This document shows, piece by piece, positions 12,260-23,836 of a DNA stretch of 64,000 bases. Position numbers and translations under genes: made by a program. This DNA comes from Anthopleura xanthogrammica (taxonomy: Eukaryota; Cnidaria; Anthozoa; Actiniaria; Actiniidae): NCBI GenBank assembly GCA_964019055.1, contig OZ025215.1:9825708-9889707 (forward strand), read 5' to 3'. The notes beneath the pieces are model-generated. The model saw only the letters and a program-made list of their open reading frames with translations, ran no database searches and was not told the DNA's origin. Positions within the stretch are counted from its first letter, which is position 1, and each line of letters opens with the position of its first letter.

Positions 12260-12524
12260 CTTGAAAACCGTGAGTCGAAAGGAAAACTGGCACTAATAGT
12301 TAGACTGCTGGATGGTTTTACTGCTGGCTCACTTCCCTTGACAAAATGGCGGATTTCTTTGAATGAGAATCTCATTTTGTTTTTCTCTATTTTCTTTGTA
12401 TTTCGGTGAGTTACAGAAGACTTATACTTTGAGACATCATGATGGATATACCAAAAGTATTTCGGATGCTTTAATTTTAAACTTTGAGGTCACTTAGTAT
12501 TTTATTTTTAAGCAAAACTGAAGC
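12260..12524. promoter_or_regulatory. Bidirectional promoter EBP2 / MCCC2-like
   Basis: Only 265 bp separate the two divergent start codons. A YY1-type motif (CAAGATGGCG on the minus strand, 12254-12263) overlaps the EBP2 start codon; a second (AAAATGGCGG, 12343-12352) lies on the plus strand. No TATA box is evident. The plus-strand motif contains an ATG opening a six-codon upstream frame (12345-12365, MADFFE) if it lies in the MCCC2-like 5' UTR. YY1 binding is inferred from the motif alone. Confidence 0.6.
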
Positions 12525-15500
12525 ATGAATACACAAAGACTTGGTGCCAGGATTTTGAATTCCTTCACTTTTTTGAGAAGAACTACAAGTTTTACCCTCG
12601 AAAGAAACCATTCAATACAAGCAAAGTTTCCTACCATTGACGGACGTGTTGATGTATCCTCTGAACTGTTCAAAACCAACAAAGAAAAGGGACTAGAGTT
12701 ACAAACTCATTATCGAAAACTTTTACGAACAATATATGCAGGGGGCGGAGATAATGCGCGGCAAAGACATACTATACGAAATAAAAAAATTCTAGCGAGA
12801 GACAGAATTAGTAAACTAATAGATAAAAACACAGATTTCCTGGAACTTTCACCTCTTGCTGGTCTGGATTTGGAGTATGGTACAGTAGCAAGTGCTGGAC
12901 TTGTGGCTGGTATTGGTATTGTGTCTGGACAGCAGTGCATGGTAGTAGCTAATGATGCTACTGTTAAAGGAGGGACACTGTTCCCTATTGGAGTCAAGAA
13001 GCAGCTGAGGGCTCAAGAGATTGCAGAGAAAAACAGACTGCCTTTGGTTTTTCTCATTGATTCTGGTGGAGCATTTTTACCACTCCAGGTAAAGTTCATC
13101 TCTATCATTAAGATCCACGACAAGAGCGAGGACAGAAAAACGCTTTTTCATGCACATGTCATCATCCTTGCTGTTGCCATCCATGCCAGAATGTGGGTTG
13201 GTGCTTCTTCGTGTTCTAGTGAGGAGGACAACAGCAAGGACAACTGCGCATGCATGAAAAACTATTTGGGAAACATGGTCATGTTATCATCTGCCATCGC
13301 AGTCCTACTGTAACTCATGGATCTTAAGGTCTCTATTAGCTGGGGTGGGGACAGTGGGTGGCATTTCAAAAGGGAGCTCATCCTCACAATACTTATATTT
13401 TCTGTTTCAAATTAAAATAATAAATCCAGGTTTGAAAAAATCCAGACTGAGTGGGAATTGAACCAATGCTCTACCAACTGACGAATTAGCTCTTGTTGGG
13501 AACAGCGCATGAGTTTATTCCTTATCATCGCCAACTCTAACAGGGACGGTAAGGGGGGTCTCGGCACAGATCACGAAAATTAAAAAAGGACGATCGATCA
13601 CTGCTCACGAAAAATTTCAAACGTTTAAATTCAAGAAAATTCACAATTCACAACGTTTTTAAAAACCATGCTCATTGCAGATTACGAAAATTAAAAAAAC
13701 TCCATTCATGATTTCACACAAAAACCCCTTACCACCCCTGGTCTAAGGTGAGATAAATCTCACTATGTAGAAATGACTCCGAGCTACACTCTTCAGAACA
13801 TTTACTAAAGTAAAGGTACTGTACATGTAAGTCTTGACATATATTTTATTGTTTAGGCTGAAATTTTCCCAGAAACAGGGGGAAAAGTATTTTACAATGA
13901 GGCTGTCATGTCTGCTAATGGGATTCCTGTGGTAAGTAATAGAATTGAATCATTTTCATAACAAAGTAATGAGTGCATGCAAATGTGGCAAGTATAGATC
14001 AAAGCCTGCCTCCATAGGACATTGGTAAGTAAGTATGAATATTGGAATAGACCATTTTCGAAATGTGTGAGTGCTTTAAAAAATGTTGCAGGTGCAGACA
14101 TGAAGAATAGGCATTTTCAGGCAAGATTATGTGTGCTATGCACACAGCCTGCTTGTGCATCTACTGTAGAAAATGATCTATTGAAGGTGACGTTGCAGTA
14201 GTGCACTTGCCTCTCACTTCCGGGGTCTGGTTATGCCCTGACTGTGATCAGCCCAGAGATTGTTTCAGGGTTTGATGAGTGAGTTACTCATGCACTGACT
14301 TTGATCAGCCCAGAGGTTGTTTCAGGGTTCAAAGTATATTCATACCTGTATTATTAGTTATTAAAGTTGCTTTGTTTGTTTTCCAGATTTGTGTTGTATG
14401 TGGATCATGTACAGCAGGGGCAGCTTATGTACCAACAATGGCAGAAGAAGCAGTGATTGTTGACAAAATTGGAACAATATTCCTGGGAGGTCCACCATTA
14501 GTCAAAGTAAGCAACACATTGATTTGGTAATCCTTTTTTTCATTTTGGCATTCGCATAGATTTGCTCCTACACGATTTCCTGTCATCTGGATTTTGGTTG
14601 CCATGGTAGAAATACATTATGAAAAGGGCTACAATTTTTCTGAAATTTTTGAATTCATGTTTCTACATGTGAGACTTCCATTACTTCAAGTCATCTGGTT
14701 ATCATCATGGTAGAAATACATTAAATAAAAAGGGTTAAAGTTTTTCTGAAATATTTTTAGTCTATATTATTAATTACAGTGCAAATCGTAAAACTCGTGG
14801 GCACCTAGGAATATTCCAGGAATGTTCTATTGTTCTTTGGCCAATCAGAAATGACTCCTTAACCACAAGATGATGGAAAGATAACAATAACGCTTCTGAT
14901 TGGTTAAGAAACATTCTTGAAATATTTCTAGGTGCCCATGGTTTTTCGATTCTCACTGTAACAATATTTTGACGATGTGTGATTAACATTGAATAGGCTG
15001 CAACAGGAGAAATCGTCTCAGCTGAGGAACTTGGTGGTGCAATGTTGCACTCAAGGTACAGTACCTATAAATTATACAAGTCGTTTAACTTCAAATATAA
15101 ATGGTAAATAAGTAACTGGACATCCAGTGTAGTTTGAAATTATTTTTATTAGACAAGTGCTTTAAGGTGACTACCTACTATAAAAATGAAGTGACTGCAC
15201 ACGCTACTATGCAACTAGGATGACACTGTGATCTCTTTTTTTCAGTATAAGTGGCTGTACAGATTATTTTGCTGTGAATGAAGAGGAAGCTATTGACAAA
15301 ACAAAACAAATTGCTACTACTTTTAATCAGAGTGGATCAATCCCTGCAAAAGGTTAGAAGAAGAAGAATTATAATAATAATTATTATACTTAGTTTAGAT
15401 TAATTTACACCCATTTTCATAATTAAGCAACCAACACAGCCCAATGTGTCTGTGTTTTTGGCTGACGTCGATCAAAAATTTACTAGATCAGTTTGTTAGA

Positions 15501-18500
15501 AATTGATTGACAGAAGCCAAAAACCCAGATGTCTCTTCACGTCTTCTCATAGCTAGTCATCTGGCTCACGCAATAGCCTACAGCTGTACTTACGAAATAT
15601 GCTTCGCTTGTCAGACACATAAAGACAAAGGTTTCAATGTGAGGCTCTGTGCTAAATGGCCAGTGATTCTTGACCGTCGAAAAGAATAAATAATTTAATT
15701 TAGCTCAGAGCCTCATACTAAAACCTATGTGAGTGTGACTAGCGCAGTATATCTCTGAAGTGGGCTATTACGAAAATGGTTGTAAGAGTTTAAATTAACT
15801 TAGAGTTACTAATGATGATGAGGACGACAAGGACAAGGATGACGATGACAATAATAATAATAATATTATTTATTATTTATAATGTACAAGTTCCATGCAA
15901 ATATGATCAAATGTGCAAATACTGTATACTGGTAAGTTACTTTTTAAGACCATACCTCTAGCAAATGAATTTATAGCGTATTATTGTTGTTGTTGTCCAT
16001 TAAGGATGTCCAGTTGAACCACCATTGTTTAAAACAGAGGATCTGATTAGTCTATCAGTGTTTGATGGCCAGGATTTACCGATGTATCAGGTATTTAGCT
16101 ACATACAGTACTGTATTTCTTTTATTATCAACATGTTTGGCATTTACAGTATCTATCCATGTATCATTCAACAATTCCCTCAAATAACATTTTAGTACAC
16201 GTAATAGCACTTACTTGTAATGAGTTAAATAACAACTTTTTGCCTGACTTGGTTATCCGAGCTAAGTCAAAGGTCAACCATTTGCAGATATTTTTAGAGC
16301 AAATTCAGCACCTTCTGACAGATATTTTAACACCCTGAGTGTAGGTCCAGCCACAGAGGTCCTGTCGGGAACCAACCTTAGAACAACTAATACCCTGAAC
16401 GCATGCTTCAAGCAACTTAGTTATGTTATTTTCTTGTGTGACAGATAATTGCTCGCATTGTTGATGGTAGTCGTTTGCAAGAATTTAAGAAGGAATTTGG
16501 TGGTCAACTTATTACTGGATTTGCACACATTGAAGGGTGAGTGTGCAACATCATGTATTGCAATAAAACTGTGAGACATGTTGCAATATGTGGCTCTTTT
16601 TCTACAGTATGAGGGGTCATTGCATTTCCACCTGCAATGGAATCAGAGTCAAAGTCGGAAGTAGTCCATGCATGACTGATTGTGTTTAAGGAAAAGCCAA
16701 GCAAAAGGACACTTTCTGATCCTTCTGATTCTGCTTATGCACGCTTATGCAACTAGTCAATTTTCTGGTTTTCACCAGCATCATAAGCTACTTCGAACTC
16801 TGAATTCAACTCCAATTCCATCATGTCAAGTGAAAACTTGGCTTTAGAGATGAGCCTCTGGCTGTCAAAACTGAAAAATGTTAACTTTGTTATTTCTAAC
16901 TTTTAAAACTTTAAAGTGTTGGACAATAATAATTTTGAATAAAAACTTAGCAAGAAATGGATTTCCTTGACGCTTCCATTGTAACACGAACCTAATATAT
17001 TTCAGGTTTATGGTTGGCATTGTGGCAAATAATGGACCCATGACATCACAGGCAGCCCTAAAGGTACTCAATAATATTCTTTGTTAGTGTCTAGTCTTTC
17101 TGAACAAGGACTGTGGAAGCACCCTATGTTTAACAGGCACTGCGGAGCCGGGGGGGCTGGGGGGGCTGCAGCCCCCCACTTTTTTCCTTTTTCCATACTA
17201 GTCTCTTACATTTTCCAATCTTAACCCCTCCCATACTAGTCTCTTATATAGCCCCCCACTTTTTAGGGTGCTCTGCAGTCCCTGTTTAAGACTATGAGTG
17301 GGGAGCTTTAACTTGAATTTAGCAAGGATTTCATTCAAATCGTAGGCGAGTGGTTTACAGTGGTTTAGGCAGCTGTATATCAATGAAGGGGCTGCAATAT
17401 AATGGGTACAATTGGGATGTGGAATGGCAGCTCAGATAGGGGTCAAGTAGATGCCAGAGTTTGCTGGTTGCCAGCTTCTAAAGAAATCCCTGATTTAGTG
17501 GGGATTAGCAAGAACTTCTCCCTCTTCACAGTGCCTGCTAAAAAAACGAAATAATTTCTAAGATTTGTATTTGAAATATTTTTTTTTTCATAAATGAATC
17601 CACAGGGAGCCCACTTCATAGAACTATGTTACCAGAGGAACATCCCTATTGTGTTTCTCCAAAACATAGTCCAAGAAGGTCCATCTTCAGATGGGGCTGA
17701 AATGGGAGAACTGATAAAGGACCAGGCCAAGATGATGCAGGCTGTAGCTTGTGCTGAGGTTAGATTGATACTAAAATGTTTTAATTAGTATTAGTAATGA
17801 AATTACTTTAATGTCAAAAACGAAATACAAATCAGTCACCTTGGAGAAATGGAGAAATTTGTAAATTGGATACAGAATCATCCTCAGGTCAAACTCAGTC
17901 AGGGATTTCCTGGGTTAGTTGATTTTGGGGTCCACTGGACTCATATCCTTATATTTTAGGAAGAAAATTTACACAAGCAGAAACATATTTTCGGTATCCT
18001 ATTGGACGCACTCTGTTATATTTTTGAGTCCAACTTCAATTAATTTGCGCATGGGATGCAGGATTGCACGTCCGGTAAATCCCTGTCAGTTCAATCTTAT
18101 AGACCCCTTGCAGCATGAGGGAATGCAGCTCAATTTGGAGGGCAATACAATAGATTCCAATTCTCAGGATATCAAAATTCTGACGTCATGTGCAAGGGGT
18201 CTATTGTACTCATTTAATAACATTTAAAAATTTAAACATTTAGTAACTAAAGACAATATGCCAAATTCATGTCCAGTCTGTGTTGGTATGCAGTACAGTG
18301 GCTTTTATCCATTTTTTGCCCACACAGATCAGCTGCTCTTGTCGTAAACGCACGCACATCAACTATTTTTTATCCATTGTCTAGGTGCCAAAAATGACAG
18401 TTATTGTAGGAGGTAGTTATGGACCAGAATCATATGCTATGGTAAGTTAAATACTAGTCCTTATTATATGGCAAGGTAATTTCACGCGCTATGATTGGTC

Positions 18501-20709
18501 AATTTGCGGTCCATAACTTACGGTACGGACCGAAAATCAAAATTGTCTCCCCTAGCCTTGCCATATGATAAATATCTTATTAACCTCATTTGCTCGGTCC
18601 GTACCGTAAGTTATGGAATCCTCGTTTTTTAACTTTTTTATGGCCCAAGCGCGTAGCGCTTGGGCCATAAGGCAGTGGAAAAACTCGGTCTATAACTTAC
18701 GGTACAGACCTCAAACTCGGTTAATAAGAGCTATATATGGCACTATTTTTTGGTACAAGTTGTAATAGATTGTAGTGCTGAAGCACCTCCCAGTTTTGGC
18801 TGAATGATAGCTCAGTCATGGATAAAATGCCATCACAAGTAGAGTTTGAGTAGCTTTGAAAGGGGAGGCTCCTTAGTCAGGGTGGCACAGGGGGGTATAA
18901 TTTCGTGATTCGTGAATTTATGAATCACTATATAGTTTGCTTTGTGGCACCCTGCTTACTGCCTGGATTTGGTAACACTGTCAATGATTTGGTAGTATCC
19001 CTATTGCCCCTTGGATCAGAAGCTAGTCCATCCATTACAGATTTAATTTTCTTCAATCTATATCATTTTTCAGTGTGGACGGTCATTTGATCCTAGCTTT
19101 CTGTATGCTTGGCCCTCAGCTAGGGTTGCCATGGATACGGTTGATAATCTTGTACTGAAGTATGAGTCACAGGTAGGGGAAATTGCTTTTATGATTTGTC
19201 TTGTTTTTCATTAATCATCATATTATAATCATTGAGATCGTTATCACCACCATCACAATCACCACCACCATCATCATCACTACAATCGCCACCACCGTCA
19301 TCATCATCCCACAATCATCACCACCACCACCATCATCATCATAATCTTCATCATCATCACCGTCATCATCATTATCACCGTCATCATCACCATCATCATA
19401 GTCACCATCATAATCATCATCATCATCACCGTCATCATCATCATGTATCACCAGCATTCAAATCTTATAACAATAATTTGGCAAATAATTGTTTAATTAA
19501 CACAAAAACCTCGTTAGATTAATAATCGATACGGTAATGTTACGGTTAATCAAATAAATGAACTTTTTGGTCTCGGTGTACTCTTCCCATTTCAGACCAA
19601 GTTTCATTCCCTAGAGTATAATTTCTTTGTTTAATGGTTGCGCATAAGAAGACACATGAATATGGATACAACTCAAAACAAAAAATCTCACTCAACAGAA
19701 TGATATGTGGTCTGAATGCGGTCTATTAATTATTTTTGTTATAGTATCCAGAGTCAACAGGGAAAGACGCTGACGACGCGACCAAAGAAGCAAGAACAAA
19801 GTGAGTGGTTTCATGGACTTTTCCTTTTTATTCCAAATGCTTTGCTTTCGACGTCCACCAAAACCAACTTCTCCACGACAGCAAACTGTACGATTTCGCG
19901 CGTATGATTGTAAAGCGCTGTAAACACGAGTTATGGTAAAACGTCTTATTTAAACAAACTTTTTTCTTTTGTCCCCAGGTTCCAATCAGAATCTGATGTT
20001 TATTATGGCTCGAGCAGACTTTGGGATGATGGAGTGATATTACCACAAGATACTAGAAAGGTGAACACTGATCAGAGGGCCGGGCTATAGTATCTCTGAT
20101 CAGATCAAACCCTGAAACAACCTCTGGGCTGATCTAAGTCAGGGCGTGGCTAACTCACAGATTGAACCCTGAAACAGCCTCTGGGCTGATCTAAGTCAGG
20201 GCACGGCTAACTCACAGATTGAACCCTGAAACAGCCTCTGTGCTGATTTAAGTCAGGGCACGGCTAACTCACAGATCGAACCCTGAAACAACCACTGGGC
20301 TGATCTAAGTCAGGGCATGGCTAACTCACAGATCGAACCCTGAAAGAACCACTGGGCTGATCTAAGTCAGGGCACGGCTAACTCACAGATCGAACCCTGA
20401 AACAACCACTGGGCTGATCTAAGTCAGGGCACGACTAACTCACAGATTGATCCCTGAAACGACGTCTGGGCTGATCTGGGTCATTTCCTATCCCTCTTCC
20501 TCTCATTCCCCTTTTTAAGCCCCCCCCCCCCCCCCCCCCGCCCCCAGCAGCAAGTATAAAGTATACAAGTATACAAACTGTTGTCTAAATATCTTTGTGG
20601 TTATATTTAATGTCTTTATATCCTTTTGTAGTTTCTTGGTATGAGTCTCCGAGCTACAACTCTTTCGATGACTGAGCAACGACGAATCTCTGGGATATAT
20701 AGAATGTAA
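12525..20709 (+). CDS. MCCC2: Methylcrotonoyl-CoA carboxylase beta-like carboxyltransferase
   Basis: Family role: mitochondrial carboxyltransferase subunit that moves CO2 from biotin to 3-methylcrotonyl-CoA in leucine breakdown. Fourteen exons: 12525-13088, 13857-13931, 14387-14506, 14997-15055, 15246-15352, 16005-16090, 16445-16536, 17006-17063, 17606-17758, 18385-18441, 19074-19172, 19745-19800, 19979-20060, 20632-20709. They give 561 residues (human about 563), all in phase. The N-terminus is Arg/Ser-rich, as for a mitochondrial presequence. Landmarks: [101 protein letters not shown] and a C-terminal GIYRM. Oddities: the family AGGA reads AGAA (223-226), the C-domain Gly-Ala reads Gly-Pro (451-452), and the usual MGGEQA reads MDTVDN (477-482). 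It may be a diverged paralogue rather than the canonical MCCC2. Confidence 0.88.
13440..13500 (-). repeat. tRNA-like fragment in MCCC2-like intron 1
   Basis: The minus strand reads GTCAGTTGGTAGAGCATTGG then GGTTCAATTCC, matching tRNA A-box and B-box sequence, but the anticodon region between them is missing. It is therefore a fragment, not a functional tRNA gene. Confidence 0.45.
14195..14340 (+). repeat. SINE with about two tail units in MCCC2-like intron 2
   Basis: Head remnant GTGCACTTGCCTCTCACTTC GGGGTCT is followed by two units of the CCCAGAGGTTGTTTCAGGG tail type. It ends about 47 bp before the next exon. Confidence 0.65.
14565..14745. repeat. Short diverged direct duplication
   Basis: GTCATCTGG..ATGGTAGAAATACATTA..AAAAGGG..TTTTTCTGAAAT occurs twice, about 120 bp apart, in MCCC2-like intron 3. 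Confidence 0.55.
14774..14961. mobile_element. Inverted-repeat MITE in MCCC2-like intron 3
   Basis: Arms TTACAGTGCAAATCG..GGGCACCTAGGAATATT and the complementary AATATTTCTAGGTGCCC..CGATTCTCACTGTAA. It ends 35 bp before exon 4. Confidence 0.7.
17130..17289. mobile_element. G/C-run MITE in MCCC2-like intron 8
   Basis: The left end TTAACAGGCACTGCGGAGC is complementary to the right end GCTCTGCAGTCCCTGTTTAA. The interior has G and C runs (GGGGGGGCTGGGGGGGCTGC) and a repeated CATACTAGTCTCTTA. The window's first 40 bases look like another copy's right end. Confidence 0.65.
18098..18205. mobile_element. TATAGACCCCTTGCA-family MITE, copy 1
   Basis: TATAGACCCCTTGCA at the left and TGCAAGGGGTCTAT at the right, with inner GAATGCAGCTCAATTTGGAG and CCAATTCTCAGGA. 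Other copies: 26501-26645, 57722-57865 and a partial one at 27199-27236. Lies in MCCC2-like intron 9. Confidence 0.8.
18464..18740. mobile_element. Complex inverted repeat in MCCC2-like intron 10
   Basis: The motif CATAACTTACGGTACGGACC occurs three times in alternating orientations (near 18514, 18597 and 18690). A short arm ATATGGCAAGG pairs with CCTTGCCATAT. A perfect 13-bp-arm hairpin, ATGGCCCAAGCGC/GCGCTTGGGCCAT with a GTA loop, sits at 18640-18668. Probably overlapping or nested short DNA elements. Confidence 0.55.
19217..19445. repeat. (CAT/CAC)n microsatellite
   Basis: About 230 bp of CAT, CAC and near variants in MCCC2-like intron 11. It yields spurious His-rich and Asp-rich open frames. 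Confidence 0.95.
19567..19733. mobile_element. GACACATGAATAT-family MITE, copy 1
   Basis: Shares TTTCTTTGTTTAATGGTT, AGACACATGAATAT and ACAACTCAAA with copies at 22799-22965 and 59763-59949. The copy ends 11 bp before MCCC2-like exon 12, so it covers the branch-point and acceptor region. Confidence 0.6.
20070..20495 (-). repeat. SINE-tail minisatellite, about seven units
   Basis: Minus-orientation copies of the 57-60 bp unit (CCCTGAAACAACCTCTGGGCTGATCTAAGTCAGGGC on the plus strand), seven in a row within MCCC2-like intron 13. A poly-C run follows at about 20521-20539. Confidence 0.85.
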
Positions 20710-21232
20710 ATTGTATATGGTAAGTAATAGTTATGAAATCACTAGTTCGTACGACAAAGTACAGCATCTTCAGGTAGTGACCACCCTCGTCAAGTGACCG
20801 CTAAATAGTGGTTGACCACTTACTAGGACTGGTTGTCGCTTTATAAAGCTTGGTCGCTTGATAAGTGACTGTCTTTTTTTGAGGTCGGCAGCTTAACAGG
20901 CGACTGACCGCTTGATAGAGGTTGATGGTTGATGGTTGATTCCTTGCCCCTCTTCCATGTTTGATCAACAGTTCTCTACACCAATTCTTAGCCAATAGCT
21001 TGTATTCAACCTCGTCAATAAAAGTTTGGCCGCAATAGCTGTTATCACAGATGAATGCAAATGAAATGCAAAGAGATATTCTTTTGTTTTAAGAATCATA
21101 CAAGTGAGGCTATCGGGTCGATACAATGCTTGTTGTCTCATAACAGCTATCCTCAATATTCCTTCCTAATAAGCCCCAAAATTGTACAAATATTTCACTG
21201 AAACAGGATATTTGAGAATAGGGTGCTCTCAC
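20710..21232. other. Convergent 3' intergenic region
   Basis: Between the MCCC2-like stop and the stop of the unrecognised minus-strand gene. It contains a dispersed repeat at about 21030-21150 (AATCATACAAGTGAGGCTAT..TACAATGCTTGTTG) with a second copy at about 30200-30275. No coding feature. Confidence 0.5.
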
Positions 21233-22054
21233 TCACACTGTTTTCCATTTGCAGTGACAGTGGATAAGATCTCGTCTCATATCATTGATGCTCATTTTCT
21301 TCCCGTTCACTTTTATTGGCACCGACAATTTATCTATTTCCTCGCAGATGGCCATCCTCCTCGATTTCACTCGGCCTGGGAACGTAAAACACGGCGCCGA
21401 GGAGGCGTAGACTGGAGTATAACAGAATGAAGGTATTTCGGGTTCCTCTGAGCTTAAATCTTGAGAATCATCATCAGCGCTGTCTTCGATACTGGTTCTG
21501 TGATGTGTTCCTACTTCCTCAGAAACTACGATTTGCGTACTCTTTGTACTCGGAGAAATATCTAGGTGTTGAATCAGTGGACGATAACTTGTGTAACCAC
21601 TTTCCACAGCACTGATTGTATTAGGGCCGGAGAAATGTCGGGGAGAGCTTTGGGTATCTAGAGTGGAAATGAATGTAGTTGTAATACAACTCTTGTTAGG
21701 GTGTTTTGACGTAAAACAGCCATATTCTTGTTCGTTTGAAGAGCAGCCATAGCTCTGGCTTGCCCTGTATCTCAGAACAGGTACGAAATATGGACCAGCA
21801 TTACCAAATTGCTCCGATTCTCTGACCTGTCGAAAAGAGGAGTTCGAAAAATACCTACTCCTCATCTTTGACAACATCGGGTGCTCTCTTGGATTTCGTC
21901 TGCTGTGATTTTCCTCGGCTGACAACCTGTAGAGTTTTGAGAGGTTTTGCTGTAAGCTTGGGATCTTTTAATAAAAGGGTAATATGGCAGGGATATAATG
22001 GAGGATTTCATAAAGTACCTACCCAGACATTCGAGGATAAAGTGTTCTTTTCAT
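21233..22054 (-). CDS. Unrecognised two-exon gene, 241-residue product
   Basis: Exon 1 (22023-22054) gives MKRTLYPRMS plus two bases and ends at GG|GTAGGT. Exon 2 (21233-21926) follows an ACTCTACAG acceptor in matching phase and stays open for 231 codons to its stop. The product is polar and Ser-rich with acidic clusters (EDSADDDSQDLSSEEPE), and has a basic C-terminus with two nearby cysteines/histidines (DLIHCHCKWKTV). There is no signal peptide, membrane segment or domain I recognise. The frame above the chosen ATG stays open for about 33 codons to a TAA (reading ..LTYKLFIAKLSHGLNF..), so the true start may lie in another upstream exon. Coding potential rests on length and the fitting splice junction. 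Confidence 0.5.
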
Positions 22055-22798
22055 TTTAGCGATGAAATTCTCATCCAAAAGAATGAAGTTTAATCCGTGT
22101 GATAGCTTGGCAATGAACAGTTTGTAAGTAAGATCCGAAGAAGGCTTGATGTTTTTTATAGGCCATTAAGCAGGCAAATCAAAACTGTTGACATATTTAT
22201 TGCTAGGGACTACTTCGTTGCTACGGTCATCTAAAAACAGTGTTAAAATTGGGAATGGTAAAGTGGGAATCAGAATGTTTTCCTTTTTCTAACCTTCAAT
22301 TTTTTCTAAATCAGTATTTTTTCAATTCATTTACATTAATTTACCATACTCGTTTATTATCTATAGTTTTTTCATTCTTATTTCATTTTTATAATTTTTT
22401 TGATCCTTCAATCTCCGAATAATGTTCTGTGATCCCGAGTCCTAAAGTGTCCAGTACATCTTCCCTTAGCACCTTAAACTCCCAGTCTCCATAGGAACAA
22501 GGAATAACATTTTGGTTGGTAAAGACGGTTGTAAACGCCGAAAAGTAGTGTTATTAAGATTTAACCTTCGCTTTTTTGAGCTCACACGGTCATTTGTATT
22601 AGAACTTGCATCTCCTATTTTTACTCACAAAATATTGAGAAGTTAAATCATTAAATGAGCCAGAGAGAATGGATCTTTTCGGTGTTTTTTTTTTTTTTTT
22701 TTTTTTACATTTCAGAGGTGTTGTGGACCTTAGCGCAAAGGCGTTCCCTTAATTGCATAAATTAAATCAATAGTGAAGTAGAAGTGAATTACTAAAAA

Positions 22799-22965
22799 GG
22801 CCTATTTACCTTGGGCGTAATATTTTCCCATTTCGGACATTGTGTCATTCACTAGAATATCATTTCTTTGCTTAACGGTTGAACATGAAAAGACACATGA
22901 ATATGAACACAACTCAAACAAATAATCTTATTCCCATATATGTTATAGAGGTCTATTAAGGAAAA
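22799..22965. mobile_element. GACACATGAATAT-family MITE, copy 2
   Basis: Carries ATTTCTTTGCTTAACGGTT, AAAGACACATGAATATG and ACAACTCAAACAAA, as in 19567-19733 and 59763-59949, and ends near GGTCTATTAAGG. Confidence 0.6.
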
Positions 22966-23062
22966 ATATGAGGATATACAAGCTTTCGAAAAACGCCATT
23001 TTGATCAGTCCAGAGGCTGTTTTAGGGTAACGATAAAATTTTGTTTTTACTCTATCATGATA

Positions 23063-23073
23063 GAAACAACAAT

Positions 23074-23104
<31 letters not shown>

Positions 23105-23135
23105 CCAATGACAACAACAACATCAACAACAACAA
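23063..23135. repeat. (AAC)n microsatellite
   Basis: Imperfect run of AAC with ATC and ACC variants. Confidence 0.9.
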
Positions 23136-23557
23136 AAGACTTGCCGCTTGTTCCAAGATGAATATGACTAGAGAACTACTTGACTGTGGAAATGTTTTTG
23201 CTTGCGACGTTGGAATTTTTAATGTGAGTTCTTTTTGTTTCAGGAAATAAGAAGGATGAGTTTTGAATCATATTTTGGCTTTATTTCAAGCGGTTTAATT
23301 AACTAAACAATTTTGGCCCTCGTTCAGTGTGATTAAATTTTTGTACAGGGTGTTAATGAGACGAGTTTTAATTAGAAATTATTTATAATTATAGATAATC
23401 ATAGATAGTTTTTTATAAGCTTGTCGAAACGATCAGCTGTGAAATTCTTGGCACTTCTCCTATCGGCGCGTAATCGTGTGGTTGGAGTTTTAATCCCCCA
23501 ATCAGCTCCCGATTCTCGATGACGTCAAACGAGAACCTTTCGAGAAGGTTCGATAAA

Positions 23558-23836
23558 GTTTGGCTGTGTACTGGAATTTGTTTCAGTTATATTCTTGCCG
23601 AACGTGTTTGTCATTTACCGTACAAGATGTACGTCTGTTTAGCTGTGTACTGGAATTCGTTTCAGTTATATTCTTGCCGAACGTGTTTGTCATTTACCGT
23701 ACAAGATGTACGTCTGTTTGGCTGTGTACTGAAGTTCGTTTCAGCTAAAATTCTTGCCGAATGAGTTTGGCAACTAGCTTACAAATTCAAGTTGGTTTGG
23801 CTGTGTATTGGAATGCGTTTCAGTTTAAATCGTATC
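23558..23836. repeat. 79-bp tandem repeat, 3.5 copies
   Basis: GTTTGGCTGTGTACTGGAAT begins at 23558, 23637 (variant), 23716 and 23795: exactly 79 bp each time. It lies 65-340 bp below the nAChR stop and so probably within its 3' UTR. 79 is not a multiple of 3, so the apparent open frame is incidental. Confidence 0.9.

Noticed and set aside
13089..13313. Continuation of MCCC2-like exon 1 past 13088 as coding
   Set aside because: Protein similarity stops exactly at CTCCAG|GTAAAG and resumes at 13857 in phase, so the extra open frame is intron.
19218..19522. Asp-rich (minus) and His-rich (plus) open frames
   Set aside because: Translation of the CAT/CAC tract inside MCCC2-like intron 11.
23519..23764. 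Periodic open frame in the nAChR downstream region
   Set aside because: Produced by the 79-bp tandem repeat; frame changes each unit and there is no coding signature.
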